Origin: an uncultured Anaerolineae bacterium
GTDB taxonomy: Bacteria; Chloroflexota; Anaerolineae; Anaerolineales; Villigracilaceae
Reading direction: 5' to 3'
Assembly (NCBI GenBank): GCA_903882765.1
Contig: CAIRYE010000285.1
Coordinates: 1 to 11,659, forward strand
DNA: 11,659 nucleotides
Shown here: positions 6,102 to 11,659 of the stretch, piece by piece
Layout of the letters: each line of letters begins with the position of its first letter
How positions within the stretch are numbered: the first letter of the stretch is position 1
Notes under the pieces: generated by a model
Databases searched by the model: none
Told to the model about the DNA's origin: nothing
The model's input: the letters and a program-made list of their open reading frames with translations, nothing else
Position numbers and translations under genes: made by a program

Positions 6102-7651
6102 GCAATTTATCCCTCAAAAACGGTAGGAATGCCGGTATCGTTTTCGGTATCATCATCCTGATCATGTTTTCGACTGGGTTTACCCTGATCGGCAACCAAT
6201 TGGTCGCGAAGTTGATCGGGAATGAAGGTTTCAAAGGTCTCGATCAATTCAAGGTTTTTGTCATTTTCATGGTTCTTATGGGGCTATGGAACGGAAGCAC
6301 CGCCGCGAGAAAACCCGCCATTGCCAAGGACGAAATGATGCCAGCGATCGCGAACGGGCTCGTTGCCGGTCTTGTATTCGGTGTATTTTCACTTGTTATC
6401 AGCGTTTTCTTTGGCACGATGCTCATTATCAAAGTTGATATCCGAAATTACCTTGTCAACATCAGCCCAGAATCAACAAAACTATTTCTCTTCGATCAAA
6501 CCCCAGTTCTAGGTGGAGCTTACCATTTTGGTATCGCCCTTATCACGAGTTTTGCGGGGGCTTTCTTAGCTCATTTTACGAGAACCAACCAATCTCTAAG
6601 GAACTTTATTGCTAACTCCAAAAGATCGGTTTCCGATTTTTCTGGTTCCCCGAAAGTTGTTAGTACAGTAAACAACCAATATTTTAAAATTGCTTCTTAC
6701 CTCGTTTTAGCCGCTCTCCTCATCATTATTCCACGGCAATGGGGCAGCTATTGGAACTATGTATTTGGCACAGTTGGAATTTACGTCCTTTTAGGTTTGG
6801 GCTTGAACATCATCACTGGTTGGGCTGGCCAATTAGTAATTGGTTATGTCGCGTTTTTCGCCGTTGGCGCCTATAGCTTCTCACTGCTTACCTCGCCTGC
6901 CCCCCATAACCTTATGTGGAATTTTTGGATCGCCTTGGCGGTAGGTGTAGTCGCCGCTGCCGTTTCCGGCTTGCTCATTGGGTTGCCGATCCTAAATTTA
7001 CGTGGTGATTACCTCGCTATCGTTACTCTTGGTTTGGCTGAGATCATTCGTATTTTACTCAAAAGCGATATGCTCACCGATTTTACTGGGGGCCCGCGTG
7101 GTCTGCAAAAAGTAGGCGGGCCAACCTTGCTAGGAAACAGCATCACCTCCGATATCGATTTTATGTACCTGATCATTATCGCGGTTCTTGTTGTTACCTT
7201 CTTTGCCTATCGTTTACAGAACTCACGCACTGGCAAAGCATGGTACGCCATCAACTTAGATGAAACCGTAGCACGCGCTACAGGCATCAATGCTTATTCA
7301 TCAAAATTATTAGCGCTAACCCTCAGCGCGGCGGTGGCTGGTCTTGCTGGCGCGTTGTTCGCCTCTCGTAACCAATTCACCGGCCCCGATGACCATGCCC
7401 TTATGGTTTCCATCAACGTTATCTGCCTTGTGATCGTAGGCGGTATCGGCAATATTCCAGGTATCTTCCTCGGCGCGTTTGCCCTCAAAGGCTTACCCGA
7501 GATCCTCAGGGAAATCGAAAATTATCGCTTGCTGGTTTTCGGTGTACTTCTCATCGTTATGATGAGAATTCGGCCAGAAGGTTTCTTACCTTCACAACGA
7601 CCAAAATTGGAACACCCCATTGATCTAGCAAAATCAGGCAAGGAAGAATAA
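6098..7651 (+). CDS. livM: HAAT ABC transporter permease LivM with long N-terminal membrane extension (module 1)
   Basis: Second membrane subunit of the importer, pairing with LivH. The conserved core runs from about 197 to 500: LGLNIITGWAGQLVIGY (234-250), LRGDYLAIVTLGLAEI (301-316), GGPRGL (331-336), the cytoplasmic coupling region around 378-398 (RTGKAWYAINLDETVARATG), VGGIGNIPGIFLG (447-459) and IRPEGF (491-496). At 517 residues it is long for LivM. The first 160 residues add about four hydrophobic segments (near 11-31, 51-65, 84-110 and 141-160), followed by a polar stretch at 161-195. Some usual LivM positions differ: GYVAFF where GHAAFF-like sequence is common, and AINLDE where AIREDE-like sequence is common. 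CCGAGGAAAAA just upstream gives a ribosome site (GAGG 6087-6090). It overlaps livH by 4 bp. Confidence 0.92.
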   Translation: MSNLSLKNGRNAGIVFGIIILIMFSTGFTLIGNQLVAKLIGNEGFKGLDQFKVFVIFMVLMGLWNGSTAARKPAIAKDEMMPAIANGLVAGLVFGVFSLVISVFFGTMLIIKVDIRNYLVNISPESTKLFLFDQTPVLGGAYHFGIALITSFAGAFLAHFTRTNQSLRNFIANSKRSVSDFSGSPKVVSTVNNQYFKIASYLVLAALLIIIPRQWGSYWNYVFGTVGIYVLLGLGLNIITGWAGQLVIGYVAFFAVGAYSFSLLTSPAPHNLMWNFWIALAVGVVAAAVSGLLIGLPILNLRGDYLAIVTLGLAEIIRILLKSDMLTDFTGGPRGLQKVGGPTLLGNSITSDIDFMYLIIIAVLVVTFFAYRLQNSRTGKAWYAINLDETVARATGINAYSSKLLALTLSAAVAGLAGALFASRNQFTGPDDHALMVSINVICLVIVGGIGNIPGIFLGAFALKGLPEILREIENYRLLVFGVLLIVMMRIRPEGFLPSQRPKLEHPIDLAKSGKEE

Positions 7652-7653
7652 TC

Positions 7654-8478
7654 ATGGCCATTTGTATAGAAACCCGCAACGTTTCCAAGATCTTTGGCGG
7701 TCTAACAGCTGTCAATGATGTGAACTTGGTGGTGGAAGATAAATCGATCACCAGTATTATTGGCCCCAATGGCGCAGGAAAAACAACTCTATTCAACTGT
7801 ATCTCAGGGTATTACACCCCCGAGATCGGTCAAATTCTTTACAATGGCAATGAGATCCATGGTTTACCTACCTTTACCATCGCGTCTATCGGTATCTCAC
7901 GCACCTATCAGAACATTCGTCTCTTTAGTGAAATGACCGCCATTGAAAATATTATGGTCGGCCAACACCCACAGCAAAAGAACATCTGGATCGATAGCAT
8001 GCTTGCCACCAAACGACACCGCACCGAGTACTCCGCGACGGTTGAAGAAGCAAGAAAACTGCTGAAATTTGTGGGGCTAGAAGGTCTTGGCGACCATCTT
8101 GCCAAAAACCTGCCCTACGGCGCGCAAAGACGGCTCGAAATAGCCCGGGCATTGGGCAACAAACCCAAATTACTATTGCTCGATGAGCCCACCGCCGGCA
8201 TGAACCCGCAAGAAACCGGCCACATGACTTCCTTCATCCGCAGTTTACGAGATGATCTAGGGATCACCATCATCCTGATCGAACATGATATGCGCGTGGT
8301 GATGGATATTTCAGACCAGATCGCGGTGTTGGATTACGGCGAAAAGATAGCGGAAGGAAAGCCAAAGGATATCCAAAGCAACCAACGCGTTATCGAAGCG
8401 TACCTTGGCCCAGGCGGTTCCGTTCTTACTCAAAAATATCAACAACGAAAGAAATTACGCCATGATGCTAAAAGTTGA
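7654..8478 (+). CDS. livG: HAAT ABC transporter ATP-binding protein LivG (module 1)
   Basis: Cytoplasmic ATPase that pairs with LivF to drive uptake. It has Walker A GPNGAGKT (37-44), Q-loop Gln86 (TYQNIRLF), an ABC signature in the LivG-style form LPYGAQRRLEIARAL (153-167), Walker B LLLLDEPT (173-180, Glu178) and H-loop His211. The C-terminus keeps the LivG ending VIEAYLG and adds about 20 basic residues. The signature has Ala157 where many LivG proteins have Asp. It begins 2 bases after the livM stop with AGGAAGA at 7641-7647. Its last 17 bases overlap livF in another frame, so translation of the two ATPases is coupled. Confidence 0.95.
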   Translation: MAICIETRNVSKIFGGLTAVNDVNLVVEDKSITSIIGPNGAGKTTLFNCISGYYTPEIGQILYNGNEIHGLPTFTIASIGISRTYQNIRLFSEMTAIENIMVGQHPQQKNIWIDSMLATKRHRTEYSATVEEARKLLKFVGLEGLGDHLAKNLPYGAQRRLEIARALGNKPKLLLLDEPTAGMNPQETGHMTSFIRSLRDDLGITIILIEHDMRVVMDISDQIAVLDYGEKIAEGKPKDIQSNQRVIEAYLGPGGSVLTQKYQQRKKLRHDAKS

Positions 8479-9172
8479 AGACCTTCACGTTTATTACGGC
8501 GCCATCCATGCGCTGCAAGGGATTAATTTTGAACTTGAAAAAGGCGAGATCGTTGCCCTGATCGGCGCGAATGGCGCCGGCAAATCAACTTCCTTGAATA
8601 CGGTTTCCGGTTTGCTGCGGCCAGCCCAAGGTTCCGTAACCTTTAATGGCGAAGTCCTAAATAAAGTCCCAGCCCAGCAGATCGTTCGCAAGGGCATTAT
8701 CCAGGTACCTGAAGGTCGTAAGATCTTTGGCCGAATGACAGTATGGGAAAACCTTGAAATGGGTGCCTTTATCGGCAGTGACCGAGCAGTCATCTTGCAG
8801 GATATCGATTCCGCTTTCAGCCGCTTTCCAAGGCTTAAAGAGCGCCGAAATCAGCTCGGTGGCACACTTTCCGGTGGAGAACAACAAATGCTTGCCATCG
8901 CCCGCGGTCTAATGGCTCATCCCGACCTGCTACTCCTGGACGAACCCTCAATGGGTTTGTCTCCCCTATTGGTTGAGCAGATCTTCGACATTATTCAAGA
9001 CATCAACGAACAAGGAACCAGTATCCTCCTCGTCGAGCAAAACGCTCAAATGGCGTTAGCGATCGCCGACAGAGCTTATGTTCTAGAAACCGGCAAGATC
9101 GTGATGAAGGGCTCGGGCGATGATCTCCTCGAGGACCAATCTGTGATCGAAGCCTACTTAGGCGGACACTAA
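8462..9172 (+). CDS. livF: HAAT ABC transporter ATP-binding protein LivF (module 1)
   Basis: Second ATPase of the importer, 236 residues, normal for LivF. It has Walker A GANGAGKS (35-42), Q-loop Gln81 in the LivF-typical QVPEGR (81-86), signature LSGGE (136-140), Walker B LLLLDEPS (156-163) and the family's LVEQN at the usual H-loop position, where Gln replaces His as expected for LivF. It ends VIEAYLGGH. Tandem ATG codons at 8462 and 8465 are both possible starts. I prefer 8462, after the purine-rich GAAAGAAA. An in-frame TTG at 8405 would add 19 residues lying wholly inside livG and not resembling the family. This is the last gene of module 1; an intrinsic terminator starts 9 bases after the stop. 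Confidence 0.94.
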   Translation: MMLKVEDLHVYYGAIHALQGINFELEKGEIVALIGANGAGKSTSLNTVSGLLRPAQGSVTFNGEVLNKVPAQQIVRKGIIQVPEGRKIFGRMTVWENLEMGAFIGSDRAVILQDIDSAFSRFPRLKERRNQLGGTLSGGEQQMLAIARGLMAHPDLLLLDEPSMGLSPLLVEQIFDIIQDINEQGTSILLVEQNAQMALAIADRAYVLETGKIVMKGSGDDLLEDQSVIEAYLGGH

Positions 9173-9180
9173 AACTAGAC

Positions 9181-9213
9181 ATGCCCAGGCCAAATCCTGG
9201 GCATTTTATTATC
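9181..9213 (+). terminator. Intrinsic terminator after livF
   Basis: ATGCCCAGG (9181-9189) pairs perfectly with CCTGGGCAT (9196-9204) over 9 bp around a 6-base loop. The T-rich run TTTATTATCCTTCTCTT follows. It closes the first transporter operon. Confidence 0.88.
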
Positions 9214-9228
9214 CTTCTCTTATCATTT

Positions 9229-9270
9229 TTATTAATACGAGTTAAGTTCTATTATTAGAATTATTAATAA
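9229..9270 (+). repeat. AT-rich palindromic motif pair upstream of the second binding-protein promoter
   Basis: TTATTAATA occurs at 9229-9237 and again at 9261-9269. The second copy is part of the perfect 10-base palindrome TTATTAATAA (9261-9270). The copies start 32 bases apart, about three helical turns. Between them TTCTA (9247-9251) and TAGAA (9256-9260) form a small inverted repeat. The cluster ends 24 bases before the -35 box, a fitting place for a regulator site or an UP-like element. No regulator is identified. Confidence 0.4.
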
Positions 9271-9294
9271 CAAAAATCCGTAGACCTTTGTCAC

Positions 9295-9342
9295 TTGACC
9301 GGTTTTACATTACCTTGTATATTCACAAAACGTATGAATACG
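9295..9342 (+). promoter_or_regulatory. Sigma-70-type promoter for the second binding protein, with symmetric motif at the start site
   Basis: TTGACC (9295-9300) and TATATT (9318-9323) are separated by exactly 17 bases, a near-consensus pair. Transcription should begin near 9330, leaving a leader of about 60 bases. CGTATgaATACG (9331-9342), a 5-bp inverted repeat with a 2-base centre, sits right at the predicted start. Further ATACGA copies are at 9235-9240 and 9353-9358. A repressor could bind here, but this is inference. Confidence 0.65.
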
Positions 9343-9372
9343 CAAATATTCTATACGAACACTTTTTTCTAA

Positions 9373-9389
9373 TTTCCTTAAGGAGGAAA
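9373..9389 (+). promoter_or_regulatory. Strong ribosome binding site that decides the start at 9393, with a small stem around it
   Basis: AAGGAGG at 9380-9386 lies 6 bases before the ATG at 9393, an almost perfect Shine-Dalgarno that rules out the longer TTG start at 9288. TTTCC (9373-9377) could pair with GGAAA (9385-9389), placing part of the site in the loop; the stem is only 5 bp and weak. Confidence 0.7.
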
Positions 9390-9392
9390 AGA

Positions 9393-10667
9393 ATGTCTAA
9401 AAAGTTATTTGGTTTACTTGGCTTATTGGTCATCGCTTCCATGCTGTTGTCTGCTTGCGCAGCTCCCGCTACCGAAGCCCCCGCCGCCGAAGCACCTGCT
9501 GCCGAAGCACCTGCTGCTGAAGCACCCGCTGCTGAAGCCCCTGCCGCTGAAGTAGTGACCATCAAGATCGCCACCCAGTCACCTCTCTCCGGTGATATGT
9601 CCGTGGTCGGTGTTGATATCAAAAACGGCGCTGAACTCGCTATGGAACAACTCGGTGCACCTCTTGCCGCTCTTGGTTTCAAGCTCGAATTGGCCCCATT
9701 TGATGATCAAGGTAACCCCGAAACCGGCGTCGCGAATGCCAAACAGATTGTTTCTGACCCCGCCATCATGTGCGTCGTTGGTCACTACAACTCCGGCGTT
9801 CAGATTCCTTCATCCGAAGAATATCACTCCGCTGGTCTGGCCAACGTCAGCCCTGCCAACACCAACCCCAAAGTCACCACCCGCGGTTACGCTGAAGTCA
9901 ACCGTATCGTTGGTCGTGATGATGTTCAAGGTAAAGTCGGCGCTAACTTTGCTTCACAGCAAGGTATGAAGTCCTTCTTCGCCATCCATGACAAGACCGC
10001 TTACGGTCAGGGCATCGCTGAATTCTTCAAGCAAGAAGCAGAAACCCTCGGCATGGAAAACAAGGGTTTTGAAGGAACCGAAGAGAAAGCTAACTTCGAC
10101 GCTCTTACCACCCAGATCGTTGCTTCCAGCCCCGATGTTGTTTACTTCGGTGGTATGTACTCCCAGGCCGCTATCCTCTTCAAACAGGCTCGCGAAAAGG
10201 GTTATGAAGGTATGTTCCTTTCCGACGACGGCTTCGATTCAACTGATGCCGCCAAGATCGGTGGAGAGACTTTGATCACCGGCGCTGGTACTTACTACTC
10301 CACCGTCTCCGGTCCTGCCGCTGTTTACCCCGGCACAGCCAAATTCATCGCTGATTTCAAGGCCAAATACTCCTCAGAACCTCAGCCCTTCGCTGCCCAA
10401 GGTTATGACGCCATGGCCATTTGTTTGAAGGCTATCGAAGACGCCGCTGTTGCCAATGGTGGAAAACTTCCCGAACGCGCCGCTGTAACTGCAGCCATTC
10501 GCGCTCTCAAGGATTTCGCTGGTATCACTGGTACCTTCACCTTCAACTCGATCGGTGACCCCGTCACTGCTCAGTACTTCATCATCAAGGTTGATTCCGC
10601 GAATCCTGATGATTGGAGCAAGAACAGCATTGCCCAAACTTTGGACATCGCTCCTCCCGCTCCGTAG
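9393..10667 (+). CDS. Branched-chain/hydrophobic amino-acid ABC transporter substrate-binding lipoprotein 2 (LivJ/LivK type)
   Basis: Binding protein of the second HAAT module, 424 residues from the ATG at 9393. A TTG start at 9288 would add 35 residues that overlap the promoter and hide the signal peptide, so it is rejected. Residues 1-21 are a lipoprotein signal with lipobox LSAC; Cys22 is the lipid anchor. Five AEAPA-type repeats (about 27-53) lead to the type I binding domain from about 55: IKIATQSPLSGDMSVVG, VGHYNSGVQIPSS, SPANTNPKVT, DKTAYGQGIAEF, YFGGMYSQAAIL and LSDDGFDS. It is paralogous to the protein at 3610-4878 but lacks both of that protein's CX5C pairs and has a different pocket-region sequence (HYNSG instead of HAFSG), so a different ligand preference is plausible. 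It is likely well expressed, given its near-consensus promoter and ribosome site. Confidence 0.94.
   Translation: MSKKLFGLLGLLVIASMLLSACAAPATEAPAAEAPAAEAPAAEAPAAEAPAAEVVTIKIATQSPLSGDMSVVGVDIKNGAELAMEQLGAPLAALGFKLELAPFDDQGNPETGVANAKQIVSDPAIMCVVGHYNSGVQIPSSEEYHSAGLANVSPANTNPKVTTRGYAEVNRIVGRDDVQGKVGANFASQQGMKSFFAIHDKTAYGQGIAEFFKQEAETLGMENKGFEGTEEKANFDALTTQIVASSPDVVYFGGMYSQAAILFKQAREKGYEGMFLSDDGFDSTDAAKIGGETLITGAGTYYSTVSGPAAVYPGTAKFIADFKAKYSSEPQPFAAQGYDAMAICLKAIEDAAVANGGKLPERAAVTAAIRALKDFAGITGTFTFNSIGDPVTAQYFIIKVDSANPDDWSKNSIAQTLDIAPPAP
9474..9548 (+). repeat. Five 15-bp units encoding the EAPAA linker of binding protein 2
   Basis: Five tandem 15-base units, each GAAGC followed by synonymous variants of the same codons, all encode exactly EAPAA. 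The arrangement matches the linker of the first binding protein: same unit length, same copy number and same place after the lipidated cysteine. Confidence 0.87.
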
Positions 10668-10687
10668 TTTTATTGTTCTGTAAACAC

Positions 10688-10727
10688 CTCCCGGTTTGCC
10701 TCGCAAACCGGGAGTATTATTTTTTGC
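10688..10727 (+). terminator. Intrinsic terminator between binding protein 2 and the second livH
   Basis: CTCCCGGTTTGC (10688-10699) pairs perfectly with GCAAACCGGGAG (10703-10714), a 12-bp GC-rich stem with a 3-base loop, followed by TATTATTTTTTGC. This is the strongest terminator in the window. It ends only about 17 bases before the ATG of the next gene, which should belong to the same transporter, so it probably ends most but not all transcripts. Confidence 0.88.
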
Positions 10728-10744
10728 TTCTAATAGGAGCCTAG

Positions 10745-11659
10745 ATGAATAAGTTAAAAGAATTAGTAAAACCAATTGGGCAGCTTTTTATTTTTAGTAT
10801 CGGTAGTTCTCTTGTGCTTTCAGCAATTGTGTTTTTGCTTGCGGGCATTCTTGATCTAACCCCTGCCCATGAGTATTCCATGGCGAAGTTCAATCTGTCC
10901 TTGGTTGGATACGCTATCAATTTTCTTCCACAAGTTTTGATCGACGGTTTGACCATTGGCTTTATGTACGCTGCCATCGCACTGGGTTACACCATGGTGT
11001 ATGGTGTTCTTGAGTTCATCAACTTTGCCCATAGCGAAATTTTTGCGGTTGGCGCTTTTGTTGGCGTTGAAACGCTCATCTTTCTAGATGGCAAAGGGAT
11101 CCTTGCTAGCGTATCTTTACCGGTCGCTTTCTTGATCCTTCTCGGCGCGATAGCACTCGGAATGGCTGCATCAGGTTTACTTGCAGTAACTGTAGAACGG
11201 ATCGCTTACAGACCCCTCCGCGGGTCTTCCTCCAGACTTGTCCCACTGATCTCCGCGATCGGTGTTTCTTTTCTTTTGCAAGACTCTATCCGCTTGACCG
11301 AAAGCTTAACCACCGGTCAATTTAACCGAACCTTCCCCACCTTTGGCAATTTCGATAGCAGAATAAATGTTTTTGGACCAGACGCAGCCATTCAGTTAGG
11401 CGTATCTGTCAAATCGATTATCGTAATAGTCATCGCCATGGTCATGTTGGTTGGCTTAAATTATTTGGTAAACGCTACCCGTGTCGGTAAAGCCATTCGT
11501 GCCGTTGCGCAGGATCGTACTACCGCCAGCCTAATGGGTATCAACGTCAATGCCATCATTTCTCTCACCTTTCTCGTAGGTGGTTTACTCGGTGGTGCCG
11601 CTGGCGTACTATACGGCCTAAAATTTACCAGGATCGATCCCTTCGTAGGCTTCTTCCCC
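10745..11659 (+). CDS. livH: HAAT ABC transporter permease LivH (module 2), cut by window end
   Basis: Membrane subunit of the second importer; 305 codons are visible and the frame is still open at the window edge. Motifs in order: GFMYAAIALGYTMVYG (72-87), FINFAHSE (91-98), ERIAYRPLR (151-159), a LVPLISAIGVSFLLQD stretch (165-180), RAVAQD (252-257) and GGLLGGAAGVLYG toward the end. The final GGIGN and RPxGL motifs must lie beyond the window. FINFAHSE has Ser97 where LivH proteins, including the module-1 paralogue at 4998-6101, usually have Gly. An N-terminal hydrophobic segment (about 13-35) precedes the core. The start is the ATG at 10745 with TAGGAG at 10734-10739. No independent promoter with both boxes is visible between the terminator hairpin and this gene. 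A livM and perhaps ATPase genes probably follow outside the window. Confidence 0.92.
   Translation, partial: MNKLKELVKPIGQLFIFSIGSSLVLSAIVFLLAGILDLTPAHEYSMAKFNLSLVGYAINFLPQVLIDGLTIGFMYAAIALGYTMVYGVLEFINFAHSEIFAVGAFVGVETLIFLDGKGILASVSLPVAFLILLGAIALGMAASGLLAVTVERIAYRPLRGSSSRLVPLISAIGVSFLLQDSIRLTESLTTGQFNRTFPTFGNFDSRINVFGPDAAIQLGVSVKSIIVIVIAMVMLVGLNYLVNATRVGKAIRAVAQDRTTASLMGINVNAIISLTFLVGGLLGGAAGVLYGLKFTRIDPFVGFFP

Noticed and set aside
8405..8461. TTG start extending LivF by 19 residues
   Set aside because: It would lie entirely inside livG, and LivF proteins start close to the MLKVEDLHVYYG-like segment, which fits the ATG pair at 8462/8465.
9288..9392. TTG start extending the second binding protein by 35 residues
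   Set aside because: It would overlap the -35/-10 promoter boxes and bury the lipoprotein signal peptide; AAGGAGG six bases before the ATG at 9393 settles the start.
9173..9392. Small gene or RNA gene in the 220-base gap after livF
   Set aside because: The gap is accounted for by a terminator, an AT-rich motif cluster, a promoter and a leader; no start codon with ribosome site leads to a sensible small protein, and no tRNA-like structure was seen.

Overview
The window reads as chromosomal DNA from a Chloroflexota bacterium, most likely of the class Anaerolineae. The main clue is the pair of substrate-binding lipoproteins whose lipobox cysteine is followed by low-complexity (AEAPA)n linkers, a style I associate with that group. 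Consensus-like sigma-70 promoter elements, strong Shine-Dalgarno sequences and intrinsic terminators confirm a bacterium. The taxonomic call is inference from protein style, not a database result. All ten supported genes are on the + strand, and coding density is high.

Layout: (1) 17-1426, a secreted LysM plus M23 cell-wall endopeptidase. (2) 1551-3538, a translationally coupled pair: a stand-alone formyltransferase-domain protein overlapping a kynureninase (kynU) by 4 bp. (3) 3610-9172, a complete branched-chain/hydrophobic amino-acid (HAAT, Liv-type) ABC importer in the order binding protein, livH, livM, livG, livF. It has overlapping or nearly abutting junctions and ends in an intrinsic terminator at 9181-9213. 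(4) 9229-11659, the start of a second HAAT module. It has its own promoter region with several small symmetric motifs, a second binding lipoprotein (9393-10667), a strong terminator-like hairpin, and a second livH-type permease (10745 to the window edge) that is cut off.

How they work together: each binding lipoprotein should capture an amino acid outside the membrane and deliver it to a LivH/LivM permease pair powered by LivG/LivF. Both modules place an RNA hairpin between the binding-protein gene and the first permease gene. In module 1 it is a 15-bp stem without a U-tract. In module 2 it is a 12-bp stem with a U-tract. This suits a design in which binding protein is made in large excess over permease. 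Kynureninase lies 71 bp upstream of the first binding-protein gene with no convincing terminator between them. The imported substrate may therefore be linked to tryptophan/kynurenine catabolism, but this rests on position only.

I see no RNA gene, CRISPR array, insertion sequence, phage gene or origin. The window is mostly an ordinary transport region. The points worth a second look are the formyltransferase-kynureninase pairing, the hairpins between binding-protein and permease genes, and the symmetric motifs around the second promoter.
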